Source: Candidatus Dormiibacterota bacterium (GTDB lineage Bacteria > Chloroflexota > Dormibacteria > Aeolococcales > Aeolococcaceae). From it: a stretch of DNA of 14,828 bases. Location: assembly GCA_003135255.1 (NCBI GenBank), contig PLAX01000212.1, forward strand, positions 1 to 14,828. Reading direction: 5' to 3'. The notes below the pieces were generated by a model. That model was not told the DNA's origin. It saw nothing but the letters and a program-made list of their open reading frames with translations, and searched no databases. The translations under genes were made by a program, and so were the position numbers. Shown in pieces: positions 6,702 through 14,278 of the stretch. Each line of letters opens with the position of its first letter. Positions within the stretch are counted from its first letter, which is position 1.

Positions 6702-8009
6702 GTGACCAAGACGCCGACCCGTCCCGCATGGCGCCACTACCTGCGGGCGATGGGCCCGGGCCTCGTTACGGGCGCTTCGGACGACGATCCGTCCGGCATC
6801 GCCACATACTCCCAGGCCGGCGCCCAGTTCGGCCTCGCCTTCTTGTGGACCGCGCTTCTGACCTGGCCCCTGATGGTCGGGGTTCAGGAGATCTGTGACC
6901 GCACCGCGCTCGCCACCGGCACCAGCCTTGGCGGGCTTGCCGTCCAACGCTTTCAGCGGGCTGGTCGCGCCATCGTCGGAGTGCTCCTCGTCGCCCTCCT
7001 CGTCGCCAACGCGCTCAATATCGCCGCCGACCTCGTCGCCATCGGCAGCGGCATGCAACTCCTCCACCTCGGGCCGACCTGGCTCTGGGCGCTCGTCGCC
7101 GGCGTTCTGCTCACAGCGCTGATTGCCTTGGGCACGTTCGCTCGCATCGCGCTCGTCTTCAAAGTGCTGTGCGCGGCGCTTCTCAGCTACCTGGTGGTGG
7201 CCGTCCTCGTCACCCATCAATGGGGCAGCGTCCTGGACCACACCTTCATTCCTCACGTGCAGCTGAACAAGAGCTATCTGGCACTGCTGGTCGCCACCCT
7301 GGGCACGACCATCTCGCCGTACCTCTTCTTCTGGCAGAACGCCCACCGACTCGAAGAGATGCGTGACGGGCCGGAGGGTGGCGCGAAGGCCCTCCCGCTC
7401 CGGCGATGGGCGGCCGCGCGGGCGCGCCGTAAGCAATCCACCAGCAGGCTCGATGTCGTGGCCGGCATGACCTTCTCCAACCTGGTCATGTTCGCCATCA
7501 TCGTGGCCACCGCGGAGACGCTCAATGTCCACCACCAGACGGACATCCAGAGCGCTGCGCAGGCGGCCGCAGCACTCAAGCCTCTGGCTGGACAGTTCGC
7601 CAGCGTCCTCTTCGCACTGGGCTTCATTGGCAGCGGGTTGCTGGCCATCCCGGTGCTCGCCGGCGCCGGCTCGGTGGGCCTGGCCGGGCTTCTCCGCCGC
7701 GAGTGGGGCTTCTCTCGGTCTGTCCGCCAGGCCCCCATCTTTTACGGGCTCGTCGCCATCGGAACCGTCGGAGGCACGGCGCTCAGCCTCCTGGCTGTCA
7801 ATCCGATCAAATTGCTCATCGTCGTCGCAGTCATCAACGGCATGGCGGCCGCACCCTTCCTGGTGGTGGTCATGCTGATCGCTGGGAGCCGCCGCCTCAT
7901 GGGCGACTACGTGAACGGCAAGCTCGCCAAGACGGTGGGGTGGGCCACGGCGTCGCTCATGGCTATTGCGGCGATCGCTCTGATCGCCAGCGGGGGCATC
8001 AGCCTCTGA
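6702..8009 (+). CDS. NRAMP-related divalent metal transporter of the DPSG subfamily
   Basis: This protein of 435 residues from GTG 6702 has about eleven hydrophobic segments. Its first, GPGLVTGASDDDPSGIATYSQ (starting near residue 18), aligns with TM1 of NRAMP transporters, where canonical members have DPGN; here it is DPSG. In the TM6 region LGTTISPYLFFWQ stands where canonical members have an MPH motif. A long basic cytoplasmic loop (about residues 215-250) follows. Canonical NRAMP proteins move Mn2+ or Fe2+ with protons. Members with these replacements are a separate branch, and some NRAMP-related proteins are reported to carry Mg2+, so the metal is uncertain. The gene stands alone between IS debris and an opposing small membrane gene. 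Confidence 0.88.
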   Translation: MTKTPTRPAWRHYLRAMGPGLVTGASDDDPSGIATYSQAGAQFGLAFLWTALLTWPLMVGVQEICDRTALATGTSLGGLAVQRFQRAGRAIVGVLLVALLVANALNIAADLVAIGSGMQLLHLGPTWLWALVAGVLLTALIALGTFARIALVFKVLCAALLSYLVVAVLVTHQWGSVLDHTFIPHVQLNKSYLALLVATLGTTISPYLFFWQNAHRLEEMRDGPEGGAKALPLRRWAAARARRKQSTSRLDVVAGMTFSNLVMFAIIVATAETLNVHHQTDIQSAAQAAAALKPLAGQFASVLFALGFIGSGLLAIPVLAGAGSVGLAGLLRREWGFSRSVRQAPIFYGLVAIGTVGGTALSLLAVNPIKLLIVVAVINGMAAAPFLVVVMLIAGSRRLMGDYVNGKLAKTVGWATASLMAIAAIALIASGGISL

Positions 8010-8129
8010 GGCAAACGGACTGTTCCCCTCGGCCATCGAAATGCGAGATCAGCCCGGGGCACCCCGCCGCGTCTGACCGGATCCGAGGCGTCACGGCGCC
8101 CAGCTCGTGCGCGCGTCGACGGCTGCGCC

Positions 8130-8285
8130 TCAGTAGTAGTGCCGCCGACCACCCACTGCGTGCCCGGCCATCCCCAGGACTGCAAGGATGAGCCCGATCA
8201 CCAGCAGGATTACCCCGAGTGTCCAGAGGATAGGGATTCCCACAATGAACCCGATGATGAGAAGGATGATCCCGAGAGTGATCAT
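8130..8285 (-). CDS. DUF6131 family small membrane protein
   Basis: This minus-strand gene of 51 codons starts at ATG (plus-strand 8283-8285) with GCGAGGTACC just upstream as ribosome-binding site. The product begins MITLGIILLIIGFIVGIP, has a second hydrophobic stretch (LGVILLVIGLILAVLG), and ends in AGHAVGGRRHYY. Two short membrane helices with a central IPILW turn and the basic-aromatic tail match what I know of DUF6131 in Actinobacteria. Its function is unknown. It converges with the NRAMP-related gene, whose stop is 120 bases away, and runs opposite to the MIP channel gene. Confidence 0.85.
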   Translation of the reverse strand: MITLGIILLIIGFIVGIPILWTLGVILLVIGLILAVLGMAGHAVGGRRHYY

Positions 8286-8358
8286 GCGGTACCTCGCGAA
8301 TGGTCGACTGATACAGAATCAACTGTGGCACATCTACGCCAGCATTTGCTGGATGGTG

Positions 8359-8515
8359 TCACCGAGTCACGCCCTGCGTCGGTCCGCCAGAGTACAAACC
8401 GGTTGTCACGACGGTGGTGCCCGCCTTGTTCAGCCGAGCGTAGATGGCCGCGGTAACGCCGAACACGAGGACCAGGGGGTAGCCGCAGAGTCGCGTGTGG
8501 CTTGGCCCGCCTGGA
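8359..8515 (-). pseudogene. CorA-like C-terminal transmembrane fragment, copy B
   Basis: The minus-strand frame reads HTRLCGYPLVLVFGVTAAI then YARLNKAG. A GYP-start helix with a basic end is the usual C-terminal helix of CorA-type magnesium transporters. Positions 8435-8475 match the reverse complement of copy A (4152-4192) at 38 of 41 bases. The usual RxGWL-type end is replaced by unrelated residues, and upstream the frame runs into the MIP gene region with no start or GMN motif, so it is a fragment. The family call rests on a short segment. Confidence 0.35.
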
Positions 8516-8530
8516 CGGAGGAGTTCTTGG

Positions 8531-9340
8531 ATGGTTGACCCGGTGACCGATACCAGATCTGAGGTGCAGACCATCTGGACGCGGGCCCTGCTGGGAATTC
8601 AGCCCAGGTGGGGTCGGGACTTCGACGACCTGTCGAACGAATGGCGCCGTCTCTTCGCGGAGGTCCTGGGGACGTTCCTCCTGGTGCTGGCAGCAGCAGG
8701 GGGGCCGGCGGTGGCGGCCTATAGTCACGGCGCTGTCAGCCGCGTCGCGTACGTATCCGCGCCAGGTCTGATGGTGATGGCGGTCATTCTCTCCATAGGG
8801 CTGATCTCAGGTGCCCACCTGAACCCGGCTGTCACCCTTGCGTTCGCGCTCCGCCATGAGTTTCCCTGGAAGCGCGTTCCCGGCTATCTGATGGCCCAGG
8901 TCGTGGGATCGGTGCTGGCCTGCCTGCTTCTGTGGGCCCTTGTCGGGAAGGTCGGCCTGCTGGGAGCGACCGAGCCGGGGCGCGGGGTCAGCGATCTCCA
9001 GGCGATGGTGATGGAGGCGGCCCTGACCTTTGGCCTGGTGACCGTGATCCTGGGGACAGCCGCTGGGGCCCAGAACGTTGGGCCGCTCTCAGCCTTGGCA
9101 GTGGGGGGTTATGTCGCGCTGGCCGGCCTCTGGTCCAGCCCCATCAGCGGAGCGTCGATGAACCCGGGCCGGTCCTTCGGTCCCGATCTCGTCATGGGGG
9201 ACTTCTCCCACTTTTGGGTATACCTGGTCGGGCCCGTGCTAGGCGCTCTACTGGCAGTGGGGGCAGCTCACGCTCTGCGGGGCAGAGGGGGAGATGCGAT
9301 GGCTGAGCGCGCCGCCCAGGGGACCCTGAATACACCGTAG
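8531..9340 (+). CDS. MIP-family channel (aquaporin/glycerol facilitator type) with NPG second motif
   Basis: This 269-residue membrane protein starts at an ATG with GGAGGAG at 8517-8523, seven bases upstream. After a 40-residue cytoplasmic N-terminus it has six membrane helices and the two half-helix loops of the family: SGAHLNPAVTLAF (93-105) and SGASMNPGRSFGPDL (206-220). The second motif is NPG instead of NPA, while the filter Arg214 is kept. Aligned by hand to AqpZ, the selectivity-filter positions are Pro78, Gly199, Ala208 and Arg214; bulky Phe and His are absent, as if for a wide pore. Water, glycerol or another small neutral solute could pass; which one cannot be told. The gene is monocistronic as far as can be seen. 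Confidence 0.9.
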   Translation: MVDPVTDTRSEVQTIWTRALLGIQPRWGRDFDDLSNEWRRLFAEVLGTFLLVLAAAGGPAVAAYSHGAVSRVAYVSAPGLMVMAVILSIGLISGAHLNPAVTLAFALRHEFPWKRVPGYLMAQVVGSVLACLLLWALVGKVGLLGATEPGRGVSDLQAMVMEAALTFGLVTVILGTAAGAQNVGPLSALAVGGYVALAGLWSSPISGASMNPGRSFGPDLVMGDFSHFWVYLVGPVLGALLAVGAAHALRGRGGDAMAERAAQGTLNTP

Positions 9341-9824
9341 CGTGAAGGGGTTGCCAAGTCGCCTCGGTTGGGCAGCCGGGAGTGACTCTTGCGGGGTACG
9401 ATGGGCTCCAACGGGGTCGACACGGATCGCCTGAGTCGGCGGAGGTGATGTCCGGGCTGACCTTGGGACACCGCGCGGGGAGCGCGGCGTTCAGCCGCTG
9501 GCGCGAGGCCGCCAGCCAAACGCCCCGCGGCCGCGCTGATCATCGAATCGGCTGAACCACCGGTCGGCCAGGGCGGAAGCGCGCGCGTCGCGGTCGCCCT
9601 CTCCGTTCGGTGGCACGAAGCGGCTGATCCGCCAACTGCCACTCAGGACGCGCTTCGAGGTGCCAGCTCTGGTGACTGAAAGAATCGGGAGGTGTGGACA
9701 GGCAGTCGTAGTAGGTGGGGGGAGAGGGGGCTGAACGTTGGTGGACGGTGTGCAGAACCTCTGGCGTCAGCCCGGCGCCGCCATAGCCGGTGGGATGTTC
9801 ATCATCGGCAGCGGAGAGCTTTCC
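9341..9824. other. Gene-free stretch with several hairpins
   Basis: No frame has a recognisable product. Perfect 6-base-arm hairpins occur at 9471-9487 (CCGCGC/GCGCGG) and 9498-9515 (CTGGCG/CGCCAG). They are too far from the MIP stop (9340) to be obvious terminators for it. A 31-codon GTG frame at 9741-9836 was considered and not called. Confidence 0.4.
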
Positions 9825-10016
9825 GCACGGGCCTGACCCCTCTAGTGACCGGCCCCGTGCCTTGAAAATGATTCGTCGGCCCGCTCGGCGGAAGGCTCGC
9901 CGGTGTCGTCAGTGGGACGGGACGTGACCTCATAGAAGCGCGCCCTGCGGCCCGTTTCAGTCCTGTCCGCCCGCCCCACTGACTCACCAACCCCAGTCAG
10001 GCCCCGCAGTGCGGGG
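9825..10016 (+). ncRNA. Candidate structured RNA (IS110 bridge-RNA-like) before a truncated IS110 gene
   Basis: Hairpins follow one another: 9825-9833/9851-9860 (GCACGGG/CCCGTGC, extended with a bulge); 9886-9890/9898-9902; a long stem 9908-9916/9975-9983 (GTCAGTGGG/CCCACTGAC, 9 perfect pairs), continued after an 8-base one-sided loop by 9917-9923/9960-9966 (7 pairs, one G-U) around a 36-base loop; and 10002-10007/10011-10016 (CCCCGC/GCGGGG). The run ends 11 bases before the start of an IS110 transposase fragment. IS110 elements encode a bridge RNA in the non-coding end upstream of the transposase, with a 5' hairpin and large internal loops, so position and architecture fit. Transcription and guide sequences are not shown. 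Confidence 0.4.
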
Positions 10017-10027
10017 GTGTTGAGGAT

Positions 10028-10210
10028 ATGGGGATAGCATCTGTGAGCATCGCACACGACCCCGCCACCGGCATCACCGTCGGCGCCGACACTCATGGGG
10101 AGGTCCATGTGACCGCAGCCTTCACGAACGATCTCGGGCGGCCACTGGGCCATCTCGAGATCCCCACCACGCCCGCCGGATACGGTCGCCTGCTACACCT
10201 GGCGACGTGA
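10028..10210 (+). pseudogene. N-terminal fragment of an IS110-family transposase
   Basis: The 60-residue frame contains GITVGADTHGEVHVTAAF (15-32) and IPTTPAGYGRLLHL (45-58). This is the start of the DEDD (RuvC-like) domain of IS110 transposases, where the first catalytic Asp (Asp21 here) sits in a G-DTH motif and PTTPAGY follows. An intact gene would run on for roughly 300 more codons; here TGA comes at 10208-10210 and no continuation is seen downstream in any frame. The ATG at 10028 has only a weak GAGG nearby. The hairpin-rich DNA upstream is where the element's left end and bridge RNA would be. Confidence 0.7.
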
Positions 10211-10710
10211 TCGGCGGTTTCCTGGTTGGGCTCGCTTGGACGTGTTTGAGGCTCTCGCTGGGACGGCTCACGCAGCCGATATTTGTCAGGCGTTCTGCGC
10301 CCCGCGCGGGTGTCCGCGGCCGCTGAACGTCGCAAATCACTCGTCGGCCAACCAGGTCCTCGACCAGGGCCGAGGGGACGCGCGGAGGTCGGGGTTTGAT
10401 GGGAGGGAGTCAGCTGCGTCGCGATCCTCGTCGACTGCCGTAGCACGGGATGCCAGAGTTCGTCGGTGACGCGATAGTTAGGTCGACGATTCAGGTCGAT
10501 CCTCGCTCTCAGGGTCCCCTTGCCCGGTCCGCGGTCCGCTATTCTCGCCCGCGTCTGAGCATGCCGCAGCAGGGCACGAGCGCCGCCGGCCCGGCCGGCC
10601 GGTCCGAGCAATGAATCGCATCGGAACCTCGCACTCGCCAGGTGGGGAATGTGCCATCATGGCCCGGAAATGGAGCCCGACCTCGACTGGAGCGGCTGGG
10701 GCGGACAGTG
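10211..10710. other. Stretch without a supported gene, upstream of the PLD-like gene
   Basis: No frame on either strand gives a recognisable product, and no continuation of the IS110 transposase was found. It must hold the promoter of the PLD-like gene, but no clear boxes are visible. The PLD-like frame is open back to GTG 10642; codons 10642-10710 have many A/T third bases (AAT, CCA, TCA, GGA, CGA), unlike the gene proper, so they are treated as non-coding. Confidence 0.4.
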
Positions 10711-12117
10711 ATTTCTGACCTGGCGGGCGGCGTTGACGCGCGGATTGGCGGGGTCATCGAGCGTGCCAACCGCAATCACCACCTGCGGCGCTTGGCGCGC
10801 GTCGACTGGGACCAGGCGTTTCGCGGCGAGGACCGAGGGTGGGCGAGCCGACGGCCGCCCCGTGAGGGCAATGAGCTTCAGGTGTATGTGGACGGCGCCG
10901 CGGCGCTCCCAGCTATCGCAGCCGCGGTGCGCGGCGCTCGATCGTTTGTGCACATCGCTGGATGGACGATCGCCCCTGACTTCGCTGTCGAACGCACGCC
11001 GACGGTGGTGACCCTGCGGGATCTCCTTGCCGACGCGGCGACTCGGGTCGAGACGCGAGTACTCGTCTGGGCCGGCGCTCCCGTCCCGGTCATGCATCCG
11101 TCACGCGCCGAGGCGCGACACCTGATGGAGGGACTCCTGCGCGGAACTGCCATCAGGGGCGCCCTGGACCACCGTAACCGCCCGATGCATTGTCATCACG
11201 AGAAGCTGGTCATCGTCGACGGCATCGTGGCGTTCGTGGGCGGCATCGACCTCACTGATCTCGGTGGTGACCGGTTCGACGGCGCTCCGCACCTCAACGC
11301 CACACGGTTGGGCTGGCACGATGTCGCTGCCCGCCTCAGCGGACCCACAGTTGCGGATGTCACTTCGCATTTCGCAATGCGCTGGGAAGCGACAACTGGT
11401 GAGCGATTGGTTGCGGTCGCGGTGCCGGCGACGACGGGCCATAGCCGGGTGCAGATGGTTCGGACCGTTCCCGAGCACACATACCCGGCCCTTCCTCGGG
11501 GCGACTTCAGCATCCTCGAGTCGTTCATGGGCGCGCTGCGTGGCTCGAGCCGCCTCATCTACTTGGAGAATCAGTTCCTCTGGAGCGTCGAGCTTGTCGC
11601 GGTGCTACGCGAGAAGTTGCTCCGGCCACCGACGGACGACTTCCGCGTCTGTCTTGTCCTTCCACAACGGCCGAAGAGTGGCAAGGACGACACGCGGGGT
11701 CAGCTCAGCGTGCTCAAGCAGGCAGACCATCACGGGCGTCTGCTTGTGAGCACGATCGGCCCACCTGGCCGCAAGCAACCCCCTGTGTACGTCCACGCGA
11801 AGGTGGGCGTGATCGACGACGACTGGTTGATCGTTGGGTCAGCGAATCTCAATGAACACTCACTGTTCAACGACACCGAGGTCAATCTCGTCACCGACGA
11901 CGGAGTATTGGCGCGGAGTGTTCGCGAGCGGCTGTGGAGTGAGCACCTAGGTGAGGACTGCAAAGGTCGAGAGCCACTTGAGGTCATCGAGACACAATGG
12001 CGACGGTCGCTGAGTTCCATACCCCCTTATGCCACCGCGCTTCGGCCACTCCCTTCTGTTTCACGTCGGTCGTCGCGACTGCTCGGCCCGATAAAGGGTC
12101 TGCTGGTTGATGGGTGA
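10711..12117 (+). CDS. Phospholipase D-superfamily protein (cardiolipin synthase-like)
   Basis: This protein of 468 residues from GTG 10711 has two HKD motifs, the mark of the PLD superfamily: HEKLVIVDG (His163, Lys165, Asp170) followed by VAFVGGIDLTD, and HAKVGVIDD (His362, Lys364, Asp369) followed by WLIVGSANLNEHS. Each half contributes one motif to a single active site that forms a phospho-histidine intermediate. The regions GWTIAPDF, VLVWAGAPVP and YLENQFLW are as expected for actinobacterial PLD-like proteins. Hydrolysis or head-group exchange of phospholipids is likely; cardiolipin synthase proper normally has N-terminal membrane helices, which are absent here, so a cytoplasmic or peripheral enzyme is more likely. 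The start is uncertain: GTG 10642 and 10651 lie in frame. It has no operon partner. Confidence 0.88.
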   Translation: MSDLAGGVDARIGGVIERANRNHHLRRLARVDWDQAFRGEDRGWASRRPPREGNELQVYVDGAAALPAIAAAVRGARSFVHIAGWTIAPDFAVERTPTVVTLRDLLADAATRVETRVLVWAGAPVPVMHPSRAEARHLMEGLLRGTAIRGALDHRNRPMHCHHEKLVIVDGIVAFVGGIDLTDLGGDRFDGAPHLNATRLGWHDVAARLSGPTVADVTSHFAMRWEATTGERLVAVAVPATTGHSRVQMVRTVPEHTYPALPRGDFSILESFMGALRGSSRLIYLENQFLWSVELVAVLREKLLRPPTDDFRVCLVLPQRPKSGKDDTRGQLSVLKQADHHGRLLVSTIGPPGRKQPPVYVHAKVGVIDDDWLIVGSANLNEHSLFNDTEVNLVTDDGVLARSVRERLWSEHLGEDCKGREPLEVIETQWRRSLSSIPPYATALRPLPSVSRRSSRLLGPIKGLLVDG

Positions 12118-12283
12118 TTGGCGGGAGCGTTCCATCCGACCCTCGCCCCGACAAGAGGCTGACGACGCCGTCGAGGGAACCAGGCAGTCCGCCCGCCCAG
12201 CAGGGACAATCGAGGCGGCGCGCCCCTGTAGGTCGGTTGTTGGGCAACGTCAATCTGGTACACGCGAGCGCGCAACTTGTGTT
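12118..12283. other. Gene-free stretch after the PLD-like gene
   Basis: I see no supported gene and no strong hairpin that would mark a terminator here. It leads into copy 2 of the 47-bp inverted repeat. Confidence 0.4.
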
Positions 12284-12330
12284 TCCAGAGCGCTGGGCGC
12301 GGGTGTAGACATTGCACCCGGTTGTGGATG
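12284..12330 (-). repeat. 47-bp long-distance inverted repeat, copy 2
   Basis: It matches the reverse complement of 2801-2847 at 45 of 47 positions; the two differences are at 12304 and 12307. A minus-strand frame starting at ATG (plus-strand 12420-12422) runs through it, beginning MSTGIVFDREFARAARIRR, but its product is not recognised. The similarity ends abruptly on both sides. Confidence 0.75.
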
Positions 12331-12724
12331 GCACCCAGGACGTCCGGGGGCGGACGGCGTCAAGCCGACGGATGCGTGCCGCACGGGCAAACTCGCGGTC
12401 AAAGACGATGCCTGTGCTCATGGTGTGTCGCTCCGCTCTCGTCGCGCGACTCCGCGACAAACACCAATCTCACGGTCTTGGGCATGCGATCGGTTTTAGG
12501 AAGCGCCAACATGTCGGCCGATGGTCGCCGCGTCCGGCGTCTCGACCCGGGTGCGCTAGGGGAGGTGCACCGCACTGAACCATCTCCGACGGCGGTATCC
12601 TGTGCAGCGTCAGTCCACTCCATTGGAGGGCGCAGAGGAAGACGTTCGCCAGCCACAGAAGGTGCGCCATGCTGGCGTCGAGGGCCTTTCTGAATACGCG
12701 CTCCGCCCGCGCGGTGGCGTCTTT
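12331..12724. other. Stretch without a supported gene between the repeat and the tRNA-like fragment
   Basis: Several frames are open, including a minus-strand one containing MPKTVRLVFVAESRDES, but none is recognisable or has a good ribosome-binding site. Third-position base use is unremarkable. It is best read as decayed DNA. Confidence 0.35.
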
Positions 12725-12769
12725 CCTTGCAAGTCGGATGTCGCGAGTTCGAGTCTCGTCTCCGGCTCC
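12725..12769 (+). repeat. tRNA-Gly-like 3' half, possible attachment-site scar
   Basis: From the anticodon loop onward this reads as a tRNA: loop about 12726-12732, 3' anticodon strand GTCGG, variable ATGTC, T-arm GCGAG-TTCGAGT-CTCGT (12743-12759), acceptor strand CTCCGGC (12760-12766), then T and CC. The segment GTCGCGAGTTCGAGTCTCGT is the same as in bacterial tRNA-Gly(GCC) as I recall it, and the T discriminator suits glycine. The 5' half is missing: the five bases before the loop do not pair with GTCGG and no D-arm precedes. Integrases often use a tRNA 3' half as attachment site, so this may be the scar of an integrative element. Confidence 0.6.
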
Positions 12770-13025
12770 CGTGACCCCGTCCTCAACTCGTTCCGAATAC
12801 ATAACGAGGGTTGTGGCAAACCCCAGAGGTGTGGAGTGTGTCCGAATGCCGAGAGAATCGATACGAAACAGACTTTCGGGCGCACTTTGCTGGGCGCCTG
12901 TCAACGTAGGGGGTCTCGTACACGCCTTCCCAGGCTTCAACGAGCCTCAAGAAAGCGCTATTACCGCTCCAAGCGGGCGTTCTCCGGGGAATCGCAGGTG
13001 AGACCGTTTCATTAGGAGAAACAGA
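12770..13025 (+). promoter_or_regulatory. Upstream region of the lactate dehydrogenase gene
   Basis: It holds two small hairpins, CTCGTT/AACGAG (about 12784-12805) and CGAAA/TTTCG (about 12864-12878), and TAGGAGA just before the GTG at 13026 as ribosome-binding site. No confident -35/-10 pair was found and no gene is supported. Confidence 0.4.
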
Positions 13026-13967
13026 GTGAAGATCGGAATCGTGGGAGCCGGACAGGTCGGCGCCACCGCTGCTTATGCCATGACGATGCGCGGCGTCGGT
13101 TCGGAGATCGTGCTCGTGGACCGCAACGCGGATTTGGCAGTGGCCCAGGCGCGCGACATTCTGGACGCCACGCCATGGTCGCACCCCGTTCGACTCCGCG
13201 CCGGAGAGGCGCCCGATCTGGACGGTGCGGGCATCGTCGTGCTCACGGCCGGGGCGGCCCAGAAGCCCGGGGAGAGCCGGCTGGACCTGCTGTCGCGCAA
13301 CGCCGAGATCTTTGCCGAGATCGTGCCGGGCGTGTTGACGGCGGCGCCGGACACCATTCTGCTGGTGGCGTCGAATCCGGTCGACGCCACGACGCAGATT
13401 GCGACCGTCATCGCCGCCCGGCGCGGCGTCCCGCCGCACCGGGTGATCGGGTCCGGTACGATTCTCGACTCGGCGCGGTTTCGCACGCTGCTTGCCGCAC
13501 ATCTGGAGATCAGCCCGGCATACATCGACGCTCGTGTGCTCGGCGAACATGGCGACAGCGCGGTGTTGCACTGGTCGGGTGCCACGGCCGGCGATCTGTC
13601 GGTCGCGGACGCCGCCAGCCAGATGGGGCGGGCCCTGACAGAGGCTGAGCGGAGCCGCATCGATACTTCCGTGCGCCGTGCCGCCTACGCCATCATCCAG
13701 GGCAAAGGAGCGAGTTGGTTCGGCATCGGTGCTGGCCTCGCCCGGATGGCTCAGGTCATTCAGGGGGATGAGCGGGCGCTGATCACCTGCTCCATGTTGA
13801 CGCCGGAATGCCAGGGGGTGCGCGACGTGGCCCTGTCACTGCCGCGCGTGCTCGGCATGGGTGGCGTGGCGGCGACGTTCGTGCCAAATCTCGACGCTGG
13901 GGAGGCCGCCGCGTTGAAGCGGAGCGCCGAAATACTGAAGCAGGCGGCAGAAGGGGTGCGGATATGA
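13026..13967 (+). CDS. ldh: L-lactate dehydrogenase (NAD-dependent)
   Basis: The 313-residue protein starts at a GTG with AGGAGA about seven bases upstream. It has the Rossmann motif GIVGAGQVGATAAY (4-17), the substrate loop AGAAQKPGESRLDLLSRN (75-92), SNPVD (116-120), GSGTILDSARFR (142-153), and the active-site GEHGDS (173-178). Catalytic residues are His175 with Asp148, and Arg85 and Arg151 for the substrate. The specificity position is Gln79, as in lactate dehydrogenases; malate dehydrogenases of this fold have Arg there. It therefore should interconvert pyruvate and L-lactate with NADH in the cytoplasm. Length is typical. Most characterised enzymes of this type respond to fructose 1,6-bisphosphate; that cannot be read here. 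No operon partner is seen. Confidence 0.92.
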   Translation: MKIGIVGAGQVGATAAYAMTMRGVGSEIVLVDRNADLAVAQARDILDATPWSHPVRLRAGEAPDLDGAGIVVLTAGAAQKPGESRLDLLSRNAEIFAEIVPGVLTAAPDTILLVASNPVDATTQIATVIAARRGVPPHRVIGSGTILDSARFRTLLAAHLEISPAYIDARVLGEHGDSAVLHWSGATAGDLSVADAASQMGRALTEAERSRIDTSVRRAAYAIIQGKGASWFGIGAGLARMAQVIQGDERALITCSMLTPECQGVRDVALSLPRVLGMGGVAATFVPNLDAGEAAALKRSAEILKQAAEGVRI

Positions 13968-13969
13968 AG

Positions 13970-13986
13970 GCGCGGTGACACCGCGC
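13970..13986 (+). terminator. Palindromic hairpin just after ldh
   Basis: GCGCGG and CCGCGC arms around TGACA begin three bases after the ldh stop. The position suits a terminator; there is no T-run, as is common in high-GC genomes. Confidence 0.45.
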
Positions 13987-14278
13987 AAGGCGGTCACTGA
14001 TCAGTTTTCAACTCCGCAGCGAGTAACTGCGGACGAGTTGATCGAGCCTTCCCCGACCGGTGAGCCTGACCCGCTTTGACGGACACGTTTGCTAGGCCGA
14101 ACACGTAGCGGCGTGGTCGGATTGGTAGTCTGCCGGACTCCGGTTCCGAGCGTCGAGTGACGGCGCTCGCGGTTAGCCGTCCTGTCGCCGCTATCCAGCC
14201 GTGAGGACTCAAGCGCGTCCCCGTAGTGGCTCAACACCGGCCTCTCGCCCCACCTCGCGGCCCGCTGTGGGGGGCCAC
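13987..14278. other. Stretch without a gene; possible IS3-type end at 14061-14090
   Basis: No frame is recognisable. The segment starting TGAGCCTGACCCGCTTTG and running into ACGGACACG resembles the terminal inverted repeats of IS3-family elements, which begin with TG and often contain a TTTGA-GGACAC pattern. No transposase or partner end is visible nearby, so this is a weak assignment. Confidence 0.25.

Noticed and set aside
6660..8036. A 458-codon open frame on the minus strand opposite the NRAMP-like gene
   Set aside because: It is a GC-rich antisense shadow: its composition is Asp/Glu/Arg/Gly-rich with no domain, while the plus strand has clear membrane segments and motifs.
9741..9836. 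31-codon GTG frame (LWRQPGAAIAGGMFIIGSG)
   Set aside because: It is slightly hydrophobic but has no proper ribosome-binding site, and it runs into the first hairpin of the IS110-associated structure.
12470..12940. Minus-strand frames containing DETRTRDIRLARK and ETRLELATSDLQGK
   Set aside because: These are well-known false proteins translated antisense to tRNA 3' ends; they support the tRNA-like fragment, not a gene.
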